A stretch of 8,593 nucleotides of DNA, taken from Chloroflexota bacterium. Its GTDB lineage: Bacteria; Chloroflexota; Limnocylindria; Limnocylindrales; Limnocylindraceae. Below, piece by piece: positions 1 through 6,401 of this stretch. The notes under the pieces are model-generated. The model ran no database searches and had not been told where the DNA came from. It saw only the letters and a program-made list of their open reading frames with translations. Within the stretch, counting starts at the first letter, position 1, and each line of letters begins with the position of its first letter. Where the stretch lies: NCBI GenBank assembly GCA_016463555.1, contig JAEMRB010000039.1, forward strand, positions 1 through 8,593. The letters are read 5' to 3'. The position numbers and the translations under genes are program-made.

Positions 1-2
1 CC

Positions 3-31
3 TTGACAGGGGCGATTGGTGGGGGCAAGAT
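3..31 (+). promoter_or_regulatory. Putative sigma70-type promoter of the dcw operon
   Basis: A perfect -35 hexamer, TTGACA, lies at 3-8. Seventeen bases downstream, at 26-31, is CAAGAT, a weak -10 match that keeps the important A2, A5 and final T. Transcription would begin near position 38, giving an mraZ leader of about 65 nt. The position directly before the first gene of a compact operon supports the call. The -10 is poor, and the window begins only two bases before the -35, so upstream elements cannot be seen. It is an inference from consensus matching. Confidence 0.55.
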
Positions 32-37
32 GCACCT

Positions 38-65
38 AAGTGGTTCCAAGTGGGGGAAGGTGGGG
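38..65 (+). promoter_or_regulatory. Tandem MraZ-box array (three 10-bp repeats)
   Basis: AAGTGG at 38-43, AAGTGG at 48-53 and AGGTGG at 58-63 are spaced exactly 10 bp, one helical turn; the last two read TGGGG at 51-55 and 61-65. MraZ proteins are known to bind direct repeats of a TGGG-type core separated by 5 nt (E. coli) or AAAGTGG-type repeats (Mycoplasma) in front of mraZ. A further TGGGG at 20-24 and TGGGC at 79-83 are off the 10-bp phase. Because the predicted transcription start is near 38, a bound MraZ would sit at or just after it, which fits autorepression. The operator role is inferred from family knowledge and position. Confidence 0.7.
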
Positions 66-89
66 TAACACCTCCCAGTGGGCCGCGGC

Positions 90-95
90 GGAGGG
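90..95 (+). promoter_or_regulatory. Ribosome binding site deciding the mraZ start
   Basis: GGAGGG lies seven bases before the GTG at 103. This choice gives a protein starting MFTGEYRHAIDGKGR, the usual MraZ N-terminus. The longer reading from a GTG at 40 would begin inside the MraZ boxes, close to the predicted transcription start, and would add 21 residues not typical of the family. Confidence 0.8.
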
Positions 96-102
96 TGTAC
101 TG

Positions 103-531
103 GTGTTTACCGGCGAATATCGTCATGCCATCGATGGAAAGGGACGCGTTGCGGTCCCTGCGCGTTTCCGAGCGCAGCTCGATGAGGGTGCCTTCGTCTC
201 CCGTTGGCTCGACAACTGCCTGGCGATCTTTCCACGCGCCGCGTGGGATGACCTCGCCGCCCGCGTCGCCGCCCTGCCTACCGGCAACGCCACCGCACGT
301 GAATTTGCCCGCTTCCTCTTCGGCAGCGCCTTTGAGGTGGAGCTCGACGCACAGGGCCGCCTGCTTCTCCCTGCAACGCTGCGAACCTGGGGGCAGCTCG
401 ACGCCGAAGCGATGGTTGTCGGCGCACGCGATCACGCCGAAATTTGGACGCCGAAGCGCTGGGATTCGTATCGCGGCGGCATGGAATCTTCTGACGCCCT
501 CGCCGCACAACTCGAGGAGCTCGGCTTCTAA
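103..531 (+). CDS. mraZ: MraZ, transcriptional regulator of the dcw operon
   Basis: MraZ is a ring-forming DNA-binding protein of the SpoVT/AbrB-like fold that binds repeats upstream of its own gene and controls the dcw operon. The 142-residue product has the usual family length and two tandem half-domains, each with the DxxxR signature: D11-G-K-G-R15 and D82-A-Q-G-R86. Each is followed by the expected hydrophobic-proline strand (VAVPARFR and LLLPATLR). The GTG start at 103 is chosen because it gives the classic MFTGEYRHAID beginning and has GGAGGG seven bases upstream; an in-frame GTG at 40 is possible but lies within the operator repeats. It is the first gene of the operon, and its TAA stop overlaps the rsmH ATG by one base. 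Regulation is probably autogenous through the 10-bp repeats at 38-65. Confidence 0.95.
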   Translation: MFTGEYRHAIDGKGRVAVPARFRAQLDEGAFVSRWLDNCLAIFPRAAWDDLAARVAALPTGNATAREFARFLFGSAFEVELDAQGRLLLPATLRTWGQLDAEAMVVGARDHAEIWTPKRWDSYRGGMESSDALAAQLEELGF

Positions 532-1490
532 TGGCGACGGGTGCGACCCTCCATCGCCCCGTCTTACTGACAGAACTGCTCGGCGCCCTGGCGGTGCGCC
601 CCGACGGCACCTACGTCGACGCCAACCTCGGTGGCGGCGGACACGCCGAAGCGGTGCTTGAGAGCGCAGGGCCACGCGGACTCCTTCTCGGCATTGATGC
701 GGATGGTGGCGCGATCGAGATGAGCCGCGTGCGACTCGCTCGCTTCGGCGACCGCCTCTCCACATTCCACGGGAGCAGCACACACCTTGCGCGCGCCATC
801 ACCGATGCCGGTTTCAGCGAGGTTGACGGCGTCTACTTCGATCTCGGACTCTCCTCTGACCAGCTAGTTGACCGCGAACGCGGATTTGGAATTCGCGCCG
901 GTGGACTCCTCGACCTGCGCTTTGACACGCGCACCGGTGAATCGGCGGCTGAGCTGATTGCACAAGCGGGCGCTGCGGAGCTTGAGCAGATCTTCCGCGA
1001 CTACGGCGAAGAGCCCCACGCAGCAAAGATTGCGCGAGCCATCGTTGCAACGCGCGGGAGTGCGCCAATCACCACCGCAGAGGGACTCGCCGCACTCGTG
1101 GAACAGAGCGTGCCGAAGCGCTACGGCCCACCATCACGGATCCATCCAGCGACGCGCGTCTTCCAGGCGCTGCGCATTGCGGTCAACGACGAACTCACCG
1201 CCCTCAGCACGGCGCTTGCCGCAGCGATCGCCGCACTTCGCGTCGGTGGGCGTGTTGTTGTCCTTACGTATCACTCTCTTGAAGATCGCATTGTGAAGCA
1301 GGCGTTTGCTGCCGCTGCGCGCGTCTGCATCTGCCCGCCGCGTGTTCCCGTCTGCACTTGCGCGAATCAGGCAACGCTGCGCCTCATTAACAAGCACCCC
1401 ATCACTGCAAGCGAAGAAGAGATTGCTGCAAACCCACGCAGTCGCAGCGCTAAGCTTCGAGCGGCAGAGCGACTAGAGCGTGCAGCATGA
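531..1490 (+). CDS. rsmH: RsmH, 16S rRNA (cytosine-1402-N4)-methyltransferase
   Basis: RsmH (MraW) uses S-adenosylmethionine to N4-methylate C1402 of 16S rRNA in the ribosomal P site. The 319-residue protein shows the SAM-binding loop DANLGGGGHAEA (30-41), the acidic strand GIDADGG (54-60), the family block VYFDLGLSSDQLVDRERGFG (101-120) with GGLLDLRFD after it, FRDYGEEPHAAKIARAI (155-171), HPATRVFQALRIAVNDEL (205-222), and the catalytic-core motif LTYHSLEDRIVKQAF (245-259). Near the C-terminus CICPPRVPVCTC (266-277) carries four cysteines, a segment seen in many RsmH proteins, and is followed by the basic tail NPRSRSAKLRAAERL. Length is normal for the family. The ATG at 531 overlaps the mraZ stop (TAATG), with GAGGAG at 514-519, and the gene ends in an ATGA overlap with the ftsL-like gene. 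Confidence 0.97.
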   Translation: MATGATLHRPVLLTELLGALAVRPDGTYVDANLGGGGHAEAVLESAGPRGLLLGIDADGGAIEMSRVRLARFGDRLSTFHGSSTHLARAITDAGFSEVDGVYFDLGLSSDQLVDRERGFGIRAGGLLDLRFDTRTGESAAELIAQAGAAELEQIFRDYGEEPHAAKIARAIVATRGSAPITTAEGLAALVEQSVPKRYGPPSRIHPATRVFQALRIAVNDELTALSTALAAAIAALRVGGRVVVLTYHSLEDRIVKQAFAAAARVCICPPRVPVCTCANQATLRLINKHPITASEEEIAANPRSRSAKLRAAERLERAA

Positions 1491-2029
1491 CCACGATCGG
1501 CCGCTCAATCCGCGGCGCACAGCTGGTGACACCACCGTATCAGCCACGAATCTCCGACAGCCGAGCCGCCGCTGCAGCACGGCAGCGCATCGCAATTCGA
1601 AACGCCTTCCGGCCGATAAGCGCCGCCGTAGGAACTGGCTCCATTCGCGTCGGCACGCGGCCCGCCCCAGGAACTCCGGTCCCGCGTACGGCGGTGATTC
1701 CGGGTGCCACTCCGCGTGGGCGCATCGGCGTCTCTTCATGGAACGCGGTGGAGCGCCACGGTGGCCTCAGCGCCAAGCTCGGCTCGTGGCTCATGCCGAC
1801 CGCCGTCATCTTCGGTGCCTTCTTTATTCTGACCATCCTCTCGATTGAGATCGCAACGTCGAGCGCGAAGGTGACCACCTTGATCGATGAGCAGACCCGG
1901 CTGATGGAGGAGATTCGCGTCGGCGAGACAGACATGAGCCGACTCGGTCGTGAGCCAGCGGTACGCCGACGCGTGACCAGCCTCGGCGTTGTGCAACTAG
2001 CGGACCCGCTTGTTGTGGAGGTTCGCTAA
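1487..2029 (+). CDS. ftsL: FtsL-like bitopic cell division protein
   Basis: FtsL forms a coiled-coil complex with FtsB-type proteins and FtsQ/DivIB that activates the FtsW-FtsI septal synthase. The 180-residue product has no catalytic motif but the right architecture and position: a cytoplasmic tail of about 100 residues rich in Ala, Arg, Pro and Gly; one transmembrane segment at about 101-121 (WLMPTAVIFGAFFILTILSI); a probable coiled coil at 122-152 rich in Glu, Arg, Leu and Ile; and a short end SLGVVQLADPLVVEVR like the C-terminal strand of FtsL/FtsB proteins. The cytoplasmic tail is much longer than the few tens of residues common in FtsL and looks disordered. The start overlaps the rsmH stop (ATGA) and the stop abuts the ftsI start. 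FtsL is poorly conserved in sequence, so the name rests on topology and synteny; FtsB/DivIC-like is the alternative. Confidence 0.8.
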   Translation: MTTIGRSIRGAQLVTPPYQPRISDSRAAAAARQRIAIRNAFRPISAAVGTGSIRVGTRPAPGTPVPRTAVIPGATPRGRIGVSSWNAVERHGGLSAKLGSWLMPTAVIFGAFFILTILSIEIATSSAKVTTLIDEQTRLMEEIRVGETDMSRLGREPAVRRRVTSLGVVQLADPLVVEVR

Positions 2030-3949
2030 ATGGCGCCGGATCCGCGGACCGTGCGCACCGACTCACGCCTCCGCGCCAACATCGTCACGTTCGTACTGAT
2101 CCTCATCGCCGCCGTCTGTGTGGCACGACTCGGCTACTGGCAGGTTGTTGCTCGCGATCGACTGCTTGATGCCGGTGCCGCCCAGTTGCGGACAACCGTC
2201 ACCAACGAGCCCATTCGGGGCACCATCACGGACCGCACCGGTGCCGTCGTGCTGGCCACAACGGTGCTGCGCCACCGCCTCCTCTCCCAAGGGGCGGCGC
2301 TCTCAGCGGCAGATCGGGCATCGACGGCTGACGCGCTGGTCACTGCACTCGCGTTGAGCCCGTCGAACGCCACCAAGGTTCGCGCCGTGCTTGAGTCTGG
2401 TCGCAAGTGGGCCGTGCTCCTCCCAGCGCTCGATGATGCTCAGACGGACATCGTGCGAGGGGAGATCGCCGCGGATCGCGTCCGTGGTGTGACCCTCGAA
2501 GAGGTTCGCGTTCGCCTCTATCCGCAGCCAGGCGGCGGTGTGGGCACGACACTTGCGAGCCACATCCTCGGATTCGTTAACTCGGATGGGGGTGGCCAGT
2601 ACGGCCTTGAGGAGTATTACAACGAGCAGCTCGCCGGTGCGGCGAGCGTCAGCACAACGGTGCGTGGCACTGATGGTCAGCTAGAAACGACGCAGGTAAC
2701 GACAGGTCGAACCCCATCAAACCTGCAGCTCTGCATCGACGCCACGCTGCAGACCCTGGTTGAGCAGGAGGTTGCGACGGCCGGGATCGCCGATGATGCC
2801 GAATCCGTGAGCGCAATCGTGATGGACCCGTATACGGGCGCAATCATCTCCTCAGCCTCATGGCCCTCCTACGATGCCAACAACTTCGGCGTGACGGCGG
2901 CGCGAGACCCCGGCCGTTTCATTAATCCAGCAACGACCAGCGTCTATGAGCCTGGATCGGTGATGAAGGCGATCACCTCAGTCGCTGCACTGGAGTCAGG
3001 CCTCTATACGCCGACTACCAAGATTCAAGATGAGGCACTGCTCACGCTTGATAACGGCGCAACCAAGGTGCGCAACTCTGACCTCAAATCAAAAGGCTCC
3101 ATGACGCTCACCGCTGCGCTTGCCTGGAGCCGCAACATCATCTTTAGCAAGGTTGGCCTCTCGCTCGGCAGCAACGCACGTGAGGCTGCCGCGCGCCTCT
3201 ATGCCACATGGCTGCGCTTCGGTTTCGGTGGCAAGACCGGCATTGACGTTGTTGGAGAGAGCCAGGGCTTAGTGAACGATCCAGCCGATCGTCGATGGCG
3301 CGAGATTGATGTTGCGAATGCCTCGTTCGGACAGGGTGTCGGAACGACGCTCATTCAACTTGCCGTTGCCTACTCCGCGCTCGTGAACGGCGGCGTGCTG
3401 GTGCGCCCGCGTCTCGTTGAGTCAGTCGATGGCGTCACCATTCCAATCACCGTTCGTGGTACAGCGACCTCACCAGAGGTTTCAGCGCAGATGGTACGTA
3501 TGACCAGCCAGGTCACATCCAGCGTCCCCTTCTACGCCAAGCTGACCCGCATGGACGGGTATGCCTACGGCGGAAAGACTGGAACCGCGCAGATCTGGCT
3601 GAAGGACGCCGACGGCGGTAAGGGTGCGTGGGACTTTGAGCACTACAACTTCACCTTCGTTGGCTGGGTCGGCAAGACTGCGCCGGAGTACGTCATCGCA
3701 ATCTCCATTCGCCGAGGAACTCCGGTCACACAGCGCCAAGGTGCGATCGTGAATCGCATCGAGTCCTTTGAGCTCTTCCGCCGCGTGGCGCAAGATCTCA
3801 TCTCCGTGTACAACATTTCCCCCGCCGTTGCGGCTGCAACTGGCGGCTTGACTCCCCCCACCCACCCCGGCGTGCCGGAACCCTCCGCTCCGGTTATGCC
3901 GGCGGTGGGTGGGGATCTACCAACCTTCCGCAGCGTGAGGCGCGGCTGA
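2030..3949 (+). CDS. ftsI: Class B penicillin-binding protein, FtsI/PBP3-like septal transpeptidase
   Basis: This DD-transpeptidase cross-links septal peptidoglycan outside the membrane and works with FtsW. The 639-residue protein has a short basic cytoplasmic end, one membrane anchor at about 18-41, the pedestal motif IRGTITDRTGAVVLA (62-76), and a C-terminal penicillin-binding domain. The active-site motifs are intact: S310-V-M-K313 in YEPGSVMKAIT, S367-R-N369, and K516-T-G-T519 in GGKTGTAQI. The domain ends near residue 597, after which a Pro/Ala/Gly-rich tail of about 40 residues follows; no PASTA repeats are seen. The ATG directly follows the ftsL stop, with GGAGG at 2017-2021 eight bases before it, and the TGA stop overlaps the murF ATG by one base. 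The position fits division-specific FtsI rather than an elongation PBP2. The 3' end contains a strong hairpin at 3856-3914. Confidence 0.95.
   Translation: MAPDPRTVRTDSRLRANIVTFVLILIAAVCVARLGYWQVVARDRLLDAGAAQLRTTVTNEPIRGTITDRTGAVVLATTVLRHRLLSQGAALSAADRASTADALVTALALSPSNATKVRAVLESGRKWAVLLPALDDAQTDIVRGEIAADRVRGVTLEEVRVRLYPQPGGGVGTTLASHILGFVNSDGGGQYGLEEYYNEQLAGAASVSTTVRGTDGQLETTQVTTGRTPSNLQLCIDATLQTLVEQEVATAGIADDAESVSAIVMDPYTGAIISSASWPSYDANNFGVTAARDPGRFINPATTSVYEPGSVMKAITSVAALESGLYTPTTKIQDEALLTLDNGATKVRNSDLKSKGSMTLTAALAWSRNIIFSKVGLSLGSNAREAAARLYATWLRFGFGGKTGIDVVGESQGLVNDPADRRWREIDVANASFGQGVGTTLIQLAVAYSALVNGGVLVRPRLVESVDGVTIPITVRGTATSPEVSAQMVRMTSQVTSSVPFYAKLTRMDGYAYGGKTGTAQIWLKDADGGKGAWDFEHYNFTFVGWVGKTAPEYVIAISIRRGTPVTQRQGAIVNRIESFELFRRVAQDLISVYNISPAVAAATGGLTPPTHPGVPEPSAPVMPAVGGDLPTFRSVRRG
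3856..3914 (+). other. Long GC-rich hairpin in the 3' end of ftsI
   Basis: The arm at 3856-3871 (CCCCACCCACC then CCGGC) can pair with 3898-3914 (GCCGG, a bulged C at 3903, then GGTGGGTGGGG). This makes 16 base pairs, 11 of them uninterrupted, around a 26-nt loop that itself can form a 5-bp CCGGA/TCCGG stem (3875-3879 with 3889-3893). It lies inside the region coding the Pro/Gly-rich FtsI tail and ends 34 nt before the murF start. No run of T follows, so it is not a standard intrinsic terminator. It may affect mRNA stability, processing or ribosome movement, or may merely result from Pro (CCN) and Gly (GGN) codons. The pairing is seen directly; any role is inference. Confidence 0.6.
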
Positions 3950-5433
3950 TGGCCCTCTCAGCTGCAGCACGAACGGTGAGCGGGCCTCTTGCCACATCGG
4001 GCCACGAACTTGCCAGCATCCTCGGCGGCACGCTGATCGTTGATGGCACGCAGGCGATCCGTGGCTGCGCGGTCGATTCGCGCCTTGCCACTGCAGGTCA
4101 GATGTTCCTCGCCCTCCCGGGTGAGCGAACGCATGGCCTCCACCATGCCAGCGAGGCGCTGCGCGCCGGTGCGACGGCCATTGTTGTTGAGGGGGGAGAG
4201 GGGACTGCAGAGCTTCGACAGATTTTGGCCGAGGTTGAGCTGGCGGTACGAGCGACGGGCGCTTCGCTGATCAGTGTCGAGGAGGGGCGTGTCGCCCTCA
4301 GCCGTGCGGCGACGGAGTGGCGCAACCGCTTCACGCTCGAGGTGATCGGAGTCACCGGCTCCGTGGGGAAGACCACGACGAAGCAGCTCATCGCCGCCGC
4401 CCTCGGGGGTGAGTCGGCCGGCTGCGCCGCCACCCCAGGGAACGCCAACAACGAGATCGGGCTGCCCATGTCGCTGCTCAATCTCGCTGACGGAACCGTG
4501 CGCTACGTCGCTGAGATGGGGATGTACGTCGAGGGTGATATTCGGGCGCTCTGCACCCTGGCGCGCCCCCGCATCGGTGTGGTGACCGCCATTGATGCCG
4601 TGCACGCCGAGCGGGCAGGGGACCTTGATGCCATTGAGCGCGGCAAGGGTGAGCTCGTTGAGGCGCTCCCACCTGAGGGCTGGGCTGTACTCGCCGCCGA
4701 CGACCTCCGTGTCGCTCGTCTCACCACGCGAACACCGGCGCGTAGCGTTACGGCCGGCCACGCCGCGACCGCCGATATTCGCATCGTTGATGCAGTACTC
4801 GATGAAGCGTCGGGCCACACCACCGTTACCTTGCAGATCCGTACTGAAACGGTGCGCGTCGATCTGCCGCTCTTTGGGCTTCACTTCGCCAAGGCGGCGG
4901 CGCTCGCTATCGCCGTTGCAGATCTTTGCGGCATCGCACCAGGTGAGGCGGCGGCCCGCCTCGCCACCGTGCAGCTTCCATCTGGCCGCGCCACGGTGCG
5001 CATGATGTCTGGCATTCGAGTGATTGATGATGCGTACAACGCTGCGCCGACCAGCATGGCAGCGGCGCTGGCAACACTTGCAGCCTGCCGCCCACACCGC
5101 TTTGCGGCGCTTGGTGCAATGGGGGAGCTTGGGGCATATGCCGCCGACGCCCATAACGCCGTTGGGCACGCCGCCGCAACGAGCGGGCTTGAACTGTTGA
5201 TCGTGTTTGGCGCCGAGGCCGACGGCATTGCCGAGGGGGCGCGGGCTGGCGGTATGCCAATCGAGAAGATCATGCGCCTAAGTAGCGACGAAGCTGGCAT
5301 CGCCGCCGCCGTTGGACTCTTGGGCGACATGGCGGCGTCGGGCGACACTATCTTGGTAAAGGCATCGCGCTCGGTAGAGCTGGAGCGATTAATCGGTGGG
5401 CTCGCTACCCGCTGGAGTGAGGAGGCGAAGTGA
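3949..5433 (+). CDS. murF: MurF, UDP-MurNAc-tripeptide:D-Ala-D-Ala ligase
   Basis: MurF is the cytoplasmic ATP-dependent Mur ligase that adds D-Ala-D-Ala to UDP-MurNAc-tripeptide, completing the pentapeptide precursor. In the 494-residue protein, the N-terminal substrate-recognition domain carries the motif CAVDSRLATAGQMFLALPGE (40-59). The ATP-binding P-loop is GVTGSVGKTTTKQ (134-146), followed by ATPGNANNEIGLP (161-173), AEMGMY (188-193) and a central-domain stretch starting at VTAIDAVHAERAG (212-224). The C-terminal domain shows VIDDAYNAAPTSM (358-370), LGAMGELG (388-395), H402 and ILVKASRSVELERLI (468-482). YNAAP and LGAMGELG replace the usual YNANP and LGDMxELG, mild departures. The NNE and DDAYN motifs separate it from MurE, whose DNPR/DNPA-type substrate motif is not seen. 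TGATG couples it to ftsI and GTGA to mraY. The murE gene normally found upstream is missing. Confidence 0.95.
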   Translation: MALSAAARTVSGPLATSGHELASILGGTLIVDGTQAIRGCAVDSRLATAGQMFLALPGERTHGLHHASEALRAGATAIVVEGGEGTAELRQILAEVELAVRATGASLISVEEGRVALSRAATEWRNRFTLEVIGVTGSVGKTTTKQLIAAALGGESAGCAATPGNANNEIGLPMSLLNLADGTVRYVAEMGMYVEGDIRALCTLARPRIGVVTAIDAVHAERAGDLDAIERGKGELVEALPPEGWAVLAADDLRVARLTTRTPARSVTAGHAATADIRIVDAVLDEASGHTTVTLQIRTETVRVDLPLFGLHFAKAAALAIAVADLCGIAPGEAAARLATVQLPSGRATVRMMSGIRVIDDAYNAAPTSMAAALATLAACRPHRFAALGAMGELGAYAADAHNAVGHAAATSGLELLIVFGAEADGIAEGARAGGMPIEKIMRLSSDEAGIAAAVGLLGDMAASGDTILVKASRSVELERLIGGLATRWSEEAK

Positions 5434-6401
5434 TTGCCATTGTTCAGGCGCTCGTACTCGCATTCGTCTGTGTCTTCGTGCTGATGCCGGCCTACCTGCG
5501 CCTCTTGAAGTACGCAGGGTTCGGCAAGCGCGTCCGACGAGAGTTTGGCCCTGAGTGGCACATCGTCAAAGAGGGGACACCGACGATGGGTGGGCTCCTG
5601 CTCACAGGAATTGTGATCGTGCTCGCGCTCCTCCTTGATGTAGTCGACGCCTCCACCTACGCCGTCCTACTTGCGCTTCTAGGGGTCACCCTCCTCGGCG
5701 CGTTTGATGATTGGCTGAATGCGCGCACCGGCGATGGCATCTCAGCGCGACAGAAGCTGCTCTGGCAGACCGGGGTGGCAATCATCTCGGCAATCTATCT
5801 GCAGCAGCACTTCGCCTTCTCCTCACTCGTCGTGCCCTTTGTTGGCGAGGTACCGATCGCACCAATCTTGTGGATCGCCGTCGCCGTGGTCGCCATCGTC
5901 GCTACGAGCAATGGCGTGAACCTTACCGACGGCCTTGACGGGCTCTCTGGCGGAACCATGACCTTCGCCTGGATCAGCTATATGGTGATCGCGCTCCTCA
6001 ACGCTCCAGGTCAGGTCAACCTTGCGATCGTCTGCGCACTGATCGCAGGCGCGTTGGTTGGCTTCCTCTGGTTCAACGTGCATCCGGCAAGTGTGATCAT
6101 TGGTGATGCTGGCGCACTCGGATTCGGCGCCGCACTCGCAGTCACAGGGCTGGTGACTGGCCACGTGCTGCTCCTGCCACTGATCGGCATCATCTTTGTG
6201 GTGGAGACCGGCTCGGTGATCCTGCAGGTCGCGAGCGTCAAACTCACTGGCAAGCGCATCTTCTTGTTCACGCCGATCCACCACCACTTCGAGCGGCTCG
6301 GCTGGGCGGAGACGCAGATCACCTTCCGCTTCTGGATCATCGGCGCGATTGGCGGCATCCTCGGTATCGTCACCTTCCTGGCCACACGAGCCCAAGGATG
6401 A
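5430..6401 (+). CDS. mraY: MraY, phospho-MurNAc-pentapeptide translocase
   Basis: MraY is a polytopic membrane enzyme that transfers phospho-MurNAc-pentapeptide from UDP to undecaprenyl phosphate, giving lipid I. The 323-residue protein contains about ten hydrophobic segments and the family motifs in order: KEGTPTMGG (47-55), the Asp pair in FDDWLNARTGDGISARQKLL (92-111, D93 and D94), NGVNLTDGLDGLSGG (161-175), FNVHPASVIIGDAGALGFGA (215-234, with D226 at the Mg-binding position) and the signature TPIHHHFERLGW (281-292, His triad 284-286). The usual DDxxK reads DDWLN, so the lysine is asparagine; GDAGALGFG replaces GDTGSLALG. Both are conservative enough that I expect an active enzyme. The GTG start overlaps the murF stop (GTGA) and a strong GAGGAGG at 5419-5425 lies four bases before it, slightly close. 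It ends in an ATGA overlap with murD. Confidence 0.96.
   Translation: MIAIVQALVLAFVCVFVLMPAYLRLLKYAGFGKRVRREFGPEWHIVKEGTPTMGGLLLTGIVIVLALLLDVVDASTYAVLLALLGVTLLGAFDDWLNARTGDGISARQKLLWQTGVAIISAIYLQQHFAFSSLVVPFVGEVPIAPILWIAVAVVAIVATSNGVNLTDGLDGLSGGTMTFAWISYMVIALLNAPGQVNLAIVCALIAGALVGFLWFNVHPASVIIGDAGALGFGAALAVTGLVTGHVLLLPLIGIIFVVETGSVILQVASVKLTGKRIFLFTPIHHHFERLGWAETQITFRFWIIGAIGGILGIVTFLATRAQG

Noticed and set aside
20..82. Possible G-quadruplex from the G runs before mraZ
   Set aside because: The G runs are separated by long and uneven loops, and the 10-bp repeat of GTGG is explained better by MraZ binding sites.
40..102. Extended mraZ start at GTG 40 adding 21 residues
   Set aside because: The extension overlaps the MraZ boxes, starts at about the predicted transcription start, lacks a Shine-Dalgarno, and is not MraZ-like; the GTG at 103 has a good site and the canonical MFTGEYRH start.
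1326..1361. Four-cysteine segment in RsmH as a new metal-binding insertion
   Set aside because: A C-x-C-P...P-x-C-x-C segment at this place is widespread in RsmH proteins, so it is not unusual here.
3856..3930. Intrinsic terminator after ftsI
   Set aside because: The stem is strong, but it lies inside the coding region, no T run follows, and the next gene starts by a one-base overlap with ftsI.
3958..5169. Antisense open frame of 403 codons opposite murF
   Set aside because: MurF on the + strand has every family motif. Long antisense frames are expected in GC-rich coding DNA, and this one has no recognisable domain and a composition typical of a shadow frame.
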